A DNA stretch of 64,000 bases from Archaeoglobus profundus DSM 5631 (GCF_000025285.1 NC_013741.1:186001-250000), one strand, 5' to 3'; positions 27,858 to 36,801 are shown, counted from the first letter of the stretch. The notes: a model not told the origin generated them from the letters alone. Translations and numbers: made by a program.

Positions 27858-28580
27858 TTATTTCTGAACTTTCCCTTTCCACGTTTCCTTTATTTTCTTT
27901 TTGGTAGGAATTATTTTTGCATAAGGACAATCCTTAGGCCTTGCCTCGTTTTCGGGACACAGTCCTAAGTTGTATCCTCTGCATCCAATGTTCTCGAAAA
28001 TTTCGGGGTAAATCTTCACAACGATGTCGTAAATCTTTTGAGCCAATTCACGAATTTCTGGCGCCGCCCTCTTGCATAATCTCAAACCCAAGAAGTTTAT
28101 CAATGATCTCGCATTTATAGTCCAAACATAGTGAGTGTGTGTAGCCATTGGCAGAACGTATCTCGCTACTTCTCTAGCTTTTTCCTTACTGTATCCTTTT
28201 TCAATCATTTTGTCAAATACTTTGACGTAATGCTCCCTCGCACTTTCCATAGCCTGTTTGAACATCTCAACGAGCTCAGGATCGTTTCTGATTGGAGGAG
28301 GAATTACATAGCCAAAATTCCTTTCATCATGATATCTCGTTGATCGAGCGGTATGGCTAGCAATTCTATGTTCCAAAAGCTCCCTACTTAAAGCTACACT
28401 AATTTCGCTAACATCAAAGGTAAAAACGATGTGCTCCAAAACACTGCTGTAGTCATTTTCAACAACCATCCTTACGACTTCCTCATCCGAAATGTCTGGT
28501 GGAATTCCACTAACTCTGCAGCTTTCAGCTATCAGCTTAATCCCATCTGGCGTGTATCTCAAAAGTTCAACTTTGACCAT
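27858..28580 (-). CDS. thyX: Flavin-dependent thymidylate synthase
   Basis: Makes dTMP from dUMP with FAD and methylene-tetrahydrofolate/methanopterin. The ThyX signature region reads LLEHRIASHTARSTRY (about 70-85): the usual RHR triplet is EHR here, while the S..S.R positions are kept. The later WTINARSLINFLGLRL matches the family. I start at ATG 28580 (MVKVELLRYTPDG). A longer frame to 28694 has no family match. About 240 residues. A 244 bp gap at 27614-27857 separates it from acsA and shows only weak C/D-like boxes. Confidence 0.88.
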   Translation of the reverse strand: MVKVELLRYTPDGIKLIAESCRVSGIPPDISDEEVVRMVVENDYSSVLEHIVFTFDVSEISVALSRELLEHRIASHTARSTRYHDERNFGYVIPPPIRNDPELVEMFKQAMESAREHYVKVFDKMIEKGYSKEKAREVARYVLPMATHTHYVWTINARSLINFLGLRLCKRAAPEIRELAQKIYDIVVKIYPEIFENIGCRGYNLGLCPENEARPKDCPYAKIIPTKKKIKETWKGKVQK

Positions 28581-28633
28581 GAACAGAGTTAACTGTATCA
28601 CTTTAAGGTTTTTGTCAACTTCGCTTAAATAGC

Positions 28634-29198
28634 TTAAATTATCCTCCACGGTGGAATTAGCCAAGAAACATACGAAATTATCCAAACAGCCCAAACAATA
28701 ACAGCGGTGGTAATGTTCAATGCTATTAGAAAAACAGGAACGAAAAGGAATATCAATCCCATAGACAGTTGAAAAAGGATTATTTTCCTTAGAGAGTTAT
28801 CGAATCTTGACTTAATTATAAAGCCATCCAAAATGTACATAACCAATGAAAGGTAGTATACAATGAGTACAGACGATATCGTCACTTGGTTAAATGCGTT
28901 GAGGAGCTCGTTGCACACTGCCTTATCTACTTTGAAGAAACCGCATGTATATCCCCACAAATATGATGAAGTAAAAACAGTTGTCACAAAAAATAATTGG
29001 AACACTTAAGCCAATCCATACAAGCGCGTAATTTCTAACCCAATCAACGAAATTCTCAGCTTTTCGCTCCCTGCTCAATGCCTGAGCATAAAACAGGATT
29101 ACGAATGTCAAAATTATGAAAGCTAAACCTATAAACTGAGTATGCAGGCTTACAAGGCTTAAATTTAAGTCGTGCAAACTTAAATTGGTTGCATTCAT
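28634..29198 (-). pseudogene. Membrane protein gene with a frameshift in a T6 tract
   Basis: Two overlapping frames join into one membrane protein of about 187 residues. The first (29198-28923) encodes MNATNLSLHDLNLSL, two hydrophobic helices (TQFIGLAFIILTFVILFY and ALVWIGLSVPIIF) and then loses sense. The second (from about 28985 to 28634) continues VTTVFTSSYLWGYTC, two or three more helices and ends SWLIPPWRII. The switch coincides with a run of six T on the minus strand (28988-28993). Adding one T restores the frame. No family recognised. Four bp overlap with the upstream gene at 29195 suggests coupling. Confidence 0.6.
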
Positions 29199-30379
29199 TC
29201 TATCTCCTCGTAAACCTCACTGAGTAGCTTTGCAAGTCTGACCTTAACAAAATTCTCGAACTTCTCGTTTAGCTTAATTCCTCCCTCCCTCACTTCAACC
29301 ACTCCAAGCTCTAAAGCCCTATCAAATTCTACACCCCTACCAAATCTCTTCTGAGACATATCAACTATCTCCTTGAACCTTTCAACGTAGCTCCTATCAA
29401 TTTCACAGAAACTCATGCTCGAAAGTACACTTGCTACTTCTCTCGGTGTTCTGTACACTACTCCTAAGAATGTTCCGTAAACATCGTGAACGGGACATCT
29501 GAAAGCCAAACCCATTCTTGCCAACTCTTCAAATAGCTCAACCACGTCATTGTAAAGCACGGTGTAGCAGAGGGCTGAACACAGACCTTCCAAAGGAGTT
29601 CTACCTCTTGCAAGCTTAATTAAGCTGTGAGCATCGATTCTGGCTATTAGATCATAGAAGTTTGAAGTGCTTTCGAAGTCTATATCTCTAACGACCATTC
29701 CTCTTCTATCTGATAGACCCATAACCGCTACGAAGAGCTTTCCAAAGCCGAATTTTTTTGCGATTTTGTAGATTTTACCTTCATCGATTCTATCGTAAAT
29801 GGCACATTTTGCAATTCTGACTCCATCTAAGGTTAGTGAGGCTGTAATATTCTTCGGCTTAACGATCTCCTTAGTTTCCCTTACAATTAAGCCCATCTCG
29901 TTCAGATATGGAAACAGTGCAGAATACGGGACTTTTTGCTCCGTACTCTCTAAAGCTTGACCAGCTGTGTATAGGAATACAATGGCTTCAATCAACTTCT
30001 TTCCGATCGTTCTCCCGTATCTATCGCACATGAACGCAAAAGCCTTCTCGTAGAACGCTTTATCTCGATCAACGTAACTTTTCAACCAATCTTCGTAGGG
30101 TGTGAAATCTTTGGAAAGTACCGTTGAGAATGCTCTGTGAACGTTGTCTAAAGTCGTGAAGATTACGTCATCCTCAACATTCTTGAAATTTGTAACTACT
30201 ACACATTTGCCCAACTTCCTGTACCTCTCAGCGTTGGGATGCATCGAAATATCGCAGATCAACTTCTCTCTGCCTAAGCATAAAACGTCTACCCATCCCA
30301 AGCTCGTTCTGTAATACAGCTTAGGCCTTAAGCCAGCTTCCTTCACAGAATCCTTGATATATTCCAGAATTAACCTCAT
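29195..30379 (-). CDS. Hypothetical protein with a nuclease-like N-terminal motif, coupled to SWIM protein
   Basis: 394 residues, family not recognised by name. The first 80 residues (EAGLRPKLYYRTSLGWVDVLCLG, then KLICDISMHPNAERY and GKCVVVTNF) have the order of a PD-(D/E)xK fold: GWVDV strand, then CDIS where a D/ExK would sit, but the Lys is missing, so the site may be inactive. The middle is helical with KIAKKFGFGKLFVAVMGLSDRRGMVV, and the end is a charged helical tail. It begins at the stop of the SWIM gene (ATGA overlap at 30376-30379). Confidence 0.6.
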   Translation of the reverse strand: MRLILEYIKDSVKEAGLRPKLYYRTSLGWVDVLCLGREKLICDISMHPNAERYRKLGKCVVVTNFKNVEDDVIFTTLDNVHRAFSTVLSKDFTPYEDWLKSYVDRDKAFYEKAFAFMCDRYGRTIGKKLIEAIVFLYTAGQALESTEQKVPYSALFPYLNEMGLIVRETKEIVKPKNITASLTLDGVRIAKCAIYDRIDEGKIYKIAKKFGFGKLFVAVMGLSDRRGMVVRDIDFESTSNFYDLIARIDAHSLIKLARGRTPLEGLCSALCYTVLYNDVVELFEELARMGLAFRCPVHDVYGTFLGVVYRTPREVASVLSSMSFCEIDRSYVERFKEIVDMSQKRFGRGVEFDRALELGVVEVREGGIKLNEKFENFVKVRLAKLLSEVYEEIE

Positions 30380-30708
30380 TTCGACACCTCTAAGTAGTCA
30401 ATATAATAAGCATCGACAAAATCGTAGAGGTTAAGCCTTTTGGCAACTTCAACTGCTATAATGTGGGCACACGGCTTTTGGAACTTGAGATTGAGTTGAA
30501 AGTCCCTACATGTGCAAAACCATTCATCAACTATGTACTCTTCACCGCCTACAACGATAAAGAAGTCTTTATACTTCTTTACTCTTCTTTCCACAACGTA
30601 TCTGAACGCCTTTTTTCCTCTCTTCCCGTAAAATCTAACAAGAGCTTTGTAGAGATCGAGACTTAAGCCTTTCTTGAGAGCCTCCTCAACTTCTCTAACC
30701 AATTCCAC
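30376..30708 (-). CDS. SWIM zinc-finger protein
   Basis: 110 residues. The SWIM pattern CxC-x-CxH is clear: WFCTCRDFQLNLKFQKPCAHIIAVEVA (about 70-96). The N-terminal half is helical and basic (RFYGKRGKKAFRYVVERRVKKY). SWIM proteins bind DNA or partner recombinases in archaea and eukaryotes. Overlap with the next gene by 4 bp strongly suggests a two-protein unit. Divergent from the S16 protease. Confidence 0.82.
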   Translation of the reverse strand: MELVREVEEALKKGLSLDLYKALVRFYGKRGKKAFRYVVERRVKKYKDFFIVVGGEEYIVDEWFCTCRDFQLNLKFQKPCAHIIAVEVAKRLNLYDFVDAYYIDYLEVSK

Positions 30709-30761
30709 AGTCCAACTTCTACCCTGAGTTAAATTTTTTTGCTCGTAACTAAACTTGGTTC

Positions 30762-32591
30762 ATGAAGAAGGCAGTAATTCTATTGCTGGCATTCATGCTA
30801 ATTATCTTTCCAGTGAACGCAAAGACCGTTAACATAAAAGCAGTTGCTGTTAAGAGCGGTGAGAAGCCAGAAGGAGCTGTTATAGATATAACCGTAACAG
30901 TCACAGACGGTGAAGGAAAAGTCTTCGTTTCAACTTCGCCATACACAGAGATAGATATGCAGGGATCGGCTCAACTTGCAGCTTTAACCGCTTGCGATCT
31001 CTTAGGGCTGGATTTTACGAAGTACAACTTCTATTACGAAATAGAGGCGGATGCACCAATCGTCGGAGGTCCTTCGGCTGGCGGAGTCATGACAGTTGCA
31101 ACAATCTGTGTCCTCAAGAATCTCACACCCAGAAGCGATGTATTCATGACCGGAATGATATACCCTGATGGATATATAGGCCCAGTTGGCGGTATTCCTT
31201 ACAAGCTTGAAGCTGCTGCCAAATCAGGGGCAAAAATATTTCTGATTCCAGAAGGACAGAGAATAGTTTACATAACTAAGACAGTTGAAGAGAAGAAAGG
31301 ACCATTCGTCTTCATAAGGCAGGTTACCGAGCCTGTTGATGTTGTGGAGCTTGGAAAGAATTTGGGCGTTAAAGTAATAGAAGTTGAGACGATTGAACAA
31401 GCTCTGTGGTATTACACTGGCTATACAATTTCGAAACCACAGCTGAAAATAAATCTAGCCAAGTATTCTGATATTTTGAAGATTCTTGCAACAAAGATGG
31501 AAAACGAGACGATAAATCTCAGGAATGTTGTTGGTGAGGTTAAAGAGGCTGATGAACTGATTGAGAAAGCCAAAAGGCATCTGGAAGAGAGGTATTACTA
31601 CACGGCAACATCTGAATTCTTTCAGGCGAAAATAATTCTAAGAAAGGAATATTATTCAAAAACTTTGAAGAGTGATGAAGACTTAGAGAATGCGTTTAAG
31701 GACGTCGAATCTGAGATAGCAGAACTCAAGAACTACCTTAGGGAAGTCGAGGACAATGTGGGTGTTGAGTCATTCCAGATAGTGGGTGCTGGGGAGGAGA
31801 GAGTTGCATGGGCTGAGAAGTACCTTGAGAATGCCAAGGCATCTGGAAATTGGTACTCCGCTATAGACTATTTGGCTCTTGCGAAGGAGAGAGTCGAGAG
31901 TGCTAAAGTCTGGCTTTCCCTACTTCAAACGATAGAGGAAGATGTTCCTCTAAATAAAGGGGAGTTAAAGAAGAGGACTGAATTCTACATAAGAATAGTG
32001 CAGTCTCTGATAGTCTACGCAAATTCAGTAGGAGGGTATAGCAACTTGATAGATCGGGCGGAGCAGTCCCTCCAAATAGCTCAGAATCTCTACAATGATG
32101 GATTCTACTCTGGAGCCCAGATAGCATGTATGGATTCGATGGTGGAGGCTGGTTTGGCTGTAGAACTGATCGCTCCGAGTAGTGTTTTTGAGGACATTTT
32201 GAAGTCAAAGCTTGAAAGGGTAGAAAAAGCAGCAGAAACTTCTATAGCTGAAATAGAGCAAGCTGTAACGCCAATACTCCCCGTTGCATACTTCGAATTT
32301 GCAAAGAGCTATTATGAAAGCTATATGAGTACAAACGATGTTAGAGATGCCGTCTACGCTCTGATATACTACAAGCTCTCAGAGAGGTTAGCTAAAGTCA
32401 TGCTACTGGTTTCAAAGGCTTACGAGGAGAGGCAAATTATCAAGACGGAAATTCCACCATTTACGCCTTCAGAGTATAGCAAGACATCGATAGAAAGGAT
32501 AGAGTACATAGAAGTCCCGGGATATTCTGCTCTAGTCTGTGTAATTGCAGTGGGATTAGCATACTATAAGCGCAAGAAGTCCAGAAGATAA
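30762..32591 (+). CDS. Membrane-anchored Lon-like S16 protease without ATPase domain
   Basis: 609 residues. A signal-like N-terminus (MKKAVILLLAFMLIIFPVNA) is followed by an S16 peptidase domain with catalytic Ser in GPSAGGVMTVA (about 108) and catalytic Lys in GPVGGIPYKLEAAAKSG (about 148-151). A long helical segment (about 230-560, EKAKRHLEER, AEQSLQIAQNLYNDG) follows, ending in a C-terminal membrane helix (YSALVCVIAVGLAYYKRKK). No AAA+ domain, unlike LonB. The catalytic domain should face outside. The family is known in archaea but its targets are not. Confidence 0.88.
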   Translation: MKKAVILLLAFMLIIFPVNAKTVNIKAVAVKSGEKPEGAVIDITVTVTDGEGKVFVSTSPYTEIDMQGSAQLAALTACDLLGLDFTKYNFYYEIEADAPIVGGPSAGGVMTVATICVLKNLTPRSDVFMTGMIYPDGYIGPVGGIPYKLEAAAKSGAKIFLIPEGQRIVYITKTVEEKKGPFVFIRQVTEPVDVVELGKNLGVKVIEVETIEQALWYYTGYTISKPQLKINLAKYSDILKILATKMENETINLRNVVGEVKEADELIEKAKRHLEERYYYTATSEFFQAKIILRKEYYSKTLKSDEDLENAFKDVESEIAELKNYLREVEDNVGVESFQIVGAGEERVAWAEKYLENAKASGNWYSAIDYLALAKERVESAKVWLSLLQTIEEDVPLNKGELKKRTEFYIRIVQSLIVYANSVGGYSNLIDRAEQSLQIAQNLYNDGFYSGAQIACMDSMVEAGLAVELIAPSSVFEDILKSKLERVEKAAETSIAEIEQAVTPILPVAYFEFAKSYYESYMSTNDVRDAVYALIYYKLSERLAKVMLLVSKAYEERQIIKTEIPPFTPSEYSKTSIERIEYIEVPGYSALVCVIAVGLAYYKRKKSRR

Positions 32592-33695
32592 TGTTGCAAG
32601 CAGATTTACGCCAGCGTTATTCAAAAATCCCTTTCTTTCAAGCGTAGCTCCTAAAACACTGTCTACGTGAACACCAAAGAATCCCAGAATTGTTGCAACG
32701 ATCAAACCTCTCAAATCTATTACACCTAAGAGAAAAGCAATTAAAGAGATTATAAAACAGCCCAAGAAGGCTGAAACCTCTCCAATTAATGATATCCCCC
32801 CACTTTCACCGGGTTTAACTTTTTTGAAATTTGTTATGAGGTAAACGTTGTCTGCAGTCTTACCTATTTCGCTTGCCATGGTATCTCCCAAAGCTGTGGC
32901 AATCGATGCTGTAAAGGCAACTGAAAAAGCCTCCATCCTGAAGACGCCATAGTTCATGGCGAAGAATAGAGCTGGTAAGCTGTTACTGAAAACGTTAGCA
33001 AACCCCCTTGCACCTCCAGCCTGCTCCGCAATGCCCCTCTCAACTTTCAGGCTATATCTGTACTTTGTTACGGCCGAACCGACCACGTAGAATGTGAGCA
33101 AAACTAGGAAGTATCTTATGTCCGTATAGACTATTGTTATTAGTCCTATGAGTGTTGCGCTCATTAAACCGCTCTCATCTGCTATTTTAGCCTTCAAAGC
33201 TAGGAGACTTAGGATAAAAGATAGTACAAACGCTAAAGCGATCTGCCAGAGCGGAGCATTTAGTGCATAGACGTGGAAGACAGCTAAAGATGTTGAGACT
33301 GCGAGGAGGATTAGCATAGGCTTGGCCTTGATACTCTCCATAAGAGAAGCGGAAAGAGAAGCTATTAGAGCTAGGAGAATGATATAGTTAATTTCCCAGT
33401 TTAGGAATACGTTGAGGTAGAGGAGATATGCCAATGATAACGCAAAGTAGACTGCAATTGAGGATATAGCTCCTCTTACAAACCTGTGACCGATAAGTAT
33501 GAATATCGATGTAAAAGAAACAACATTGGAAAGACCGATCTTGGTGAGCAAAAGCAAGATGAGAGATAGAAACACGGCATCAAAGTCCTTGTATTTCCTG
33601 ATGTGAGCGGTAACAGTAGCAATTACAGCGAGGAGGATTACCAAATCCGTTGAAAGGGGTGATATCAACATTGATAGGGATAGTATCTCGAGCAT
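32556..33695 (-). CDS. DUF92 (VTE6-like) polyprenyl/phytyl-phosphate kinase family protein
   Basis: 379 residues with about eleven membrane helices and the DUF92 core (LKAKIADESGLMSATLIGL, GGARGFANVFSNSLPALFFAM and GALGDTMASEIGK-type segment). Plant VTE6 of this family phosphorylates phytyl monophosphate, so an archaeal role in prenyl-phosphate recycling is plausible. It overlaps the S16 protease by 36 bp (convergent). It is divergent from the cis-prenyltransferase-like gene, with a shared TATA at 33713-33723. Confidence 0.82.
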   Translation of the reverse strand: MLEILSLSMLISPLSTDLVILLAVIATVTAHIRKYKDFDAVFLSLILLLLTKIGLSNVVSFTSIFILIGHRFVRGAISSIAVYFALSLAYLLYLNVFLNWEINYIILLALIASLSASLMESIKAKPMLILLAVSTSLAVFHVYALNAPLWQIALAFVLSFILSLLALKAKIADESGLMSATLIGLITIVYTDIRYFLVLLTFYVVGSAVTKYRYSLKVERGIAEQAGGARGFANVFSNSLPALFFAMNYGVFRMEAFSVAFTASIATALGDTMASEIGKTADNVYLITNFKKVKPGESGGISLIGEVSAFLGCFIISLIAFLLGVIDLRGLIVATILGFFGVHVDSVLGATLERKGFLNNAGVNLLATLSSGLLALIVC

Positions 33696-33712
33696 GGCGT
33701 TGGTTGGATGGA

Positions 33713-33723
33713 CTATTTAAAAA
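33713..33723. promoter_or_regulatory. Shared divergent TATA box for DUF92 and cis-prenyltransferase-like genes
   Basis: CTATTTAAAAA reads as TTTTTAAATAG on the other strand. It lies 18-28 bp before the minus-strand ATG 33695 and 17-27 bp before the plus-strand TTG 33740. One bidirectional element may control both lipid-related genes. Confidence 0.55.
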
Positions 33724-33739
33724 CGTATCAGATTTCCTT

Positions 33740-34249
33740 TTGAGAGTTTACATCAAAAAGCTCGAAAGAGAATTGATGAAAGGAAGGATGCCCAAACACA
33801 TAATGATAGTTGCTGATGAGAACTTCCTAAACAGGTTGCAAGAGTTTGTAAGGTGGTGCAAGAAGTTTGGAGTTGAAGAGCTGACCGTCTGCGTGAGAAG
33901 AGGGGAAAAGAAAGTCGAAACTAGTCTTTTGAATGGTGTGAAAGTTAACTACGTCATAGGTTACAGCGGGAAGGATGAGATAGTTGATGCTGTGAGAGAG
34001 CTTGCTAGACTTGTCGATAAAGGTGTTTTGAAGGCTGAAGATGTTGATGAAAAAGTTGTTGAAAGATTTTTGAAGATAAGAAGCTCTCCGGATTTGATAA
34101 TAAACGTTGGAGACGAAATTCCCGAATTTCTCATATGGCAAAGCATATACAGCGAGCTTTATTTCGCTGACATAAGCCAGTTCAGGTACGTAGACTTTTT
34201 AAGGTGTTTGAGGGATTATCAGAGGAGGGAGAGAAGGTATGGGCGTTGA
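33740..34249 (+). CDS. Degenerate cis-prenyltransferase (UppS/NgBR-like) protein
   Basis: About 169 residues from TTG 33740. It keeps the end motif of cis-prenyl diphosphate synthases (PDLIINVGDEIPEFLIWQ, then SIYSELYFAD) but the catalytic RxGGExRxSNF is replaced by NVGDEIPEF and the N-terminal DGNRRWA by ADENFLN. The Asp aligns but the Arg/Trp residues do not. It therefore looks like a non-catalytic subunit or a divergent enzyme. The frame extends back to 33650, but the TATA at 33713 lies inside that extension and supports the later start. Overlaps the next gene by 11 bp. Confidence 0.7.
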   Translation: MRVYIKKLERELMKGRMPKHIMIVADENFLNRLQEFVRWCKKFGVEELTVCVRRGEKKVETSLLNGVKVNYVIGYSGKDEIVDAVRELARLVDKGVLKAEDVDEKVVERFLKIRSSPDLIINVGDEIPEFLIWQSIYSELYFADISQFRYVDFLRCLRDYQRRERRYGR

Positions 34250-34712
34250 AGAAAAGCTCCTGAAAATGGTAAGGGTAATAGCGGATTATCAGTTTGGTAG
34301 AGGAGCGGGGAAAGCTCTGTTCCCTGACAAGTGTAAATTCGTTTTATCTCCAACGACTGGGAAGGTCAGGCAGATCAAGTATGAGGGTGTTAGGCTTGCA
34401 ACGCTTAAAGCCGACACGGGACTTTTCACACTCAGCATAGAGGGAGCCAAGAGATTGCATCGAGCTTTTGATTATCCCAAGCTTAGGGTTGTAGTTTTGA
34501 AAGACGTTGCAGAGTTTATAGCAAAGGGAAGAAACGTATTTGCGAAGCATGTTGTTAATGTTGATGAAAGCATAAGAGCCAATGACGAGGTTTTGGTCGT
34601 CGATGAGGATGATAACCTCTTGGCAACGGGAAGAGCCGTTTTGAGTGCTAGGGAAATGATGGAATTCGACAGAGGTATGGCTGTAATGGTTAGGCAAGGG
34701 ATCAAACAATAA
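34239..34712 (+). CDS. PUA-domain protein (archaeosine-transglycosylase-type)
   Basis: 157 residues. The N-terminal half (YQFGRGAGKALFPDKCKFVL, TGKVRQIKYEGVRLATLKAD) matches the archaeal PUA-associated family. The C-terminal PUA domain is clear (RVVVLKDVAEFIAKGRNVFA, then VDEDDNLLATGRAVLSAREM). RNA binding, probably tRNA or rRNA, is likely. It overlaps the cis-prenyltransferase-like gene by 11 bp. Confidence 0.85.
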   Translation: MGVEEKLLKMVRVIADYQFGRGAGKALFPDKCKFVLSPTTGKVRQIKYEGVRLATLKADTGLFTLSIEGAKRLHRAFDYPKLRVVVLKDVAEFIAKGRNVFAKHVVNVDESIRANDEVLVVDEDDNLLATGRAVLSAREMMEFDRGMAVMVRQGIKQ

Positions 34713-34732
34713 ACTTAAATACTACCTCCAAA

Positions 34733-35728
34733 ATGCCCGTTATGAGAGAGATCGTTAAGGAAGTGGCAGAGCTCATAAGAGTTGGAGAACCGATATTAGC
34801 CTTGAACTACGTTATCAGCAAAGCTCCTGAGGACATAAAGGAGAAGGCAAAGCACATTTTTGACGATCCTAAGATCATCGAAGAGATTGAGGATGATTGG
34901 GGTAAGCTACTGGCTTTGATATACTATTCCCACATGCTCAAGGTATCTTCAAGTGACATGAGTAGGAGAGGAATTGCTGGACAGGCAGTCTCAGCTTTAA
35001 CTGGAGCTAAGTTGAGCAGACAACTTGAATCGAAAGAGCTCGAAGCTATGTTTCTGTTAAGTGGTGGAAAAGCTTTGAGCTTAATGGGAATGAAGGATAG
35101 AGCTGAAGTATGCTACGTCAAAGCAGAGGAACTTGTGAGGGAACTCATTAAGGAGGACAAAAGCTGGCTTAAGGAGCTTTCAGATATTTTAAACGATCTG
35201 GGAATAATATACGTTGAAAGTGGCGATAGAGAGAAGGGTAAGGCTCTACTTGAGGAGGCTTTGGAGATAAGGAGAAAGCTGGCAGAGGAAAATCCAGCCT
35301 TTAAGCCCATGCTCGCTCAAACTCTCAACAACTTGGCATCTCTCTACAAAGACCTCAGAATTTACGACAAGTCTGAAGAGTACTTTGCCGAGGCGGAGTC
35401 AATATACAGAGAGTTGGCAGAGGCAAACGAAAACTACAGGGTGGATCTGGCTGTTGTTTTGTGCAACTACGCATCGCTCTTTAGAGTAATCAAGGAGCAT
35501 AAGAAAGCTGAGGAACTTTACCTTGAAGCTCTGAGCATATTCGAAGAGCTGGCCAAGAAAAACGAGTTCTATAAATCTGCCATAGCTGATGTCTGCATGT
35601 ATCTCAGCGGGCTTTACAAAGACATGGGCAACTATGAAAAGTCCAAGGAGTATTTTGAGAGAGCCAACAAGACGTTTGCAGAATTTACAGCAAAGATGAC
35701 AGCTTCATCAGAATCTTCCGCCTCTTAA
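34733..35728 (+). CDS. Tetratricopeptide-repeat protein
   Basis: 331 residues. The second half is at least four TPR units of about 40 residues (for example LLEEALEIRRKLAEENPAF, ESIYRELAEANENYR, LSIFEELAKKNEFYK). The first 130 residues are helical with an ALTGAKLSRQLESKELEAMF segment. Such proteins are scaffolds and the partner is unknown. ATG 34742 is an alternative start suited to a leaderless mRNA from a TATA at 34714-34720. Overlaps the convergent reductase gene by 44 bp. Confidence 0.8.
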   Translation: MPVMREIVKEVAELIRVGEPILALNYVISKAPEDIKEKAKHIFDDPKIIEEIEDDWGKLLALIYYSHMLKVSSSDMSRRGIAGQAVSALTGAKLSRQLESKELEAMFLLSGGKALSLMGMKDRAEVCYVKAEELVRELIKEDKSWLKELSDILNDLGIIYVESGDREKGKALLEEALEIRRKLAEENPAFKPMLAQTLNNLASLYKDLRIYDKSEEYFAEAESIYRELAEANENYRVDLAVVLCNYASLFRVIKEHKKAEELYLEALSIFEELAKKNEFYKSAIADVCMYLSGLYKDMGNYEKSKEYFERANKTFAEFTAKMTASSESSAS

Positions 35729-36758
35729 CAATTTTTAGGATCAGTGGAATCAGCTTTAGTAGGGTTGAAGGTCTATCCATATCCAACTCTCTAGCAAGAT
35801 CTCCGTGTTCTCTTGCAACTCCAATCAGATAGTCGTAGTCTTCCGGCTCCAAAGTCCTGTACAGCTTTGCAATCTTTGTCCCAACTTTGTATTCAATCCT
35901 AAGATCTTTCACATACTCTTTCTGAACTTTTTTGAGATTTGGAAAGTGTTTAAGCTTTTCAACTGCCTTAAGAATGTAGTAGAGCCCACCTCCAGTGTAG
36001 GGCTTGACCATGCCAGCGGAATCTCCTATGAGCATAACCCTGTCTTTTACAAAATCTACCAGTCCTATGGGAATTGCACCAGCATTTAACTCCAAAACGC
36101 TACCTTTAACCCTTTTACCAAGCCATCTGAGTAACCTTCTCATAACTGGCATTGGATTCTGGCTTGAAATTACTCCTATCTTTGCGAATTCGTCAAAAGG
36201 GATTGCGTAGCAGAAGTAATCGGAAAATCCGAAGTAGATTTCAACGAGATCATCGCTGATACACTCAAACCTGCATGTAATCTGTAATGCAGAATATACC
36301 TCAGGTTTCTTGAAATTGAATACGTTTGAAACTGTTGAGTATACACCATCAGCACCAATAATATAATCGTAATCAAGCTCAATTTTTTTACCCATACTTC
36401 TTAAGACCGCTTTACCCTTTTCAACTCCCAAAAACTTGGTTTTAATCATTACATTTGCGTACTCAGACGCTTTGGCTAGAAGATCTCTATCCAGAAGTTT
36501 TCTTTCAACTACTACTGCTCCCACCTTTCCCTCAAGCTCAACGCTGTTGTTTGGTGAAAAGAATACAGCACCTCTTATATCGTTAACCTTACAGTCCGAG
36601 AATTTTTTCAGCTCTCTATAGCATCTTTCACTAATCAGTCCAGCACACTGAACGGGAAAGCCAGCAGATGAATGCTCTTCCACAACCGTAACATCATAGT
36701 TCTTCAACGCGATTGCAGAGAGGGATCCAGCTGGGCCTCCGCCTACGATTAGTATCAT
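35685..36758 (-). CDS. Geranylgeranyl reductase family FAD protein
   Basis: Reduces geranylgeranyl chains of archaeal ether lipids. 357 residues. The N-terminal FAD motif is IVGGGPAGSLSAIAL, followed by EEHSSAGFPVQCAGLI (the CxGxI family feature near 40-48), GADGVYSTVSN near 140 and GDSAGMVKPYTGGGLYY near 250. Matches the GGR/ChlP family. Its 3' end overlaps the TPR gene by 44 bp (convergent). Confidence 0.9.
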   Translation of the reverse strand: MILIVGGGPAGSLSAIALKNYDVTVVEEHSSAGFPVQCAGLISERCYRELKKFSDCKVNDIRGAVFFSPNNSVELEGKVGAVVVERKLLDRDLLAKASEYANVMIKTKFLGVEKGKAVLRSMGKKIELDYDYIIGADGVYSTVSNVFNFKKPEVYSALQITCRFECISDDLVEIYFGFSDYFCYAIPFDEFAKIGVISSQNPMPVMRRLLRWLGKRVKGSVLELNAGAIPIGLVDFVKDRVMLIGDSAGMVKPYTGGGLYYILKAVEKLKHFPNLKKVQKEYVKDLRIEYKVGTKIAKLYRTLEPEDYDYLIGVAREHGDLARELDMDRPSTLLKLIPLILKIVKRRKILMKLSSLL

Positions 36759-36801
36759 TGTTGAGAAAACGTTTTATTGGTATTTTTTCATTACTACAAA
36801 T

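Noticed and set aside
28581-28694. 38-residue N-terminal extension of ThyX
   Set aside because: It overlaps the membrane-protein frame and does not resemble ThyX proteins, which begin near MVKVELL.
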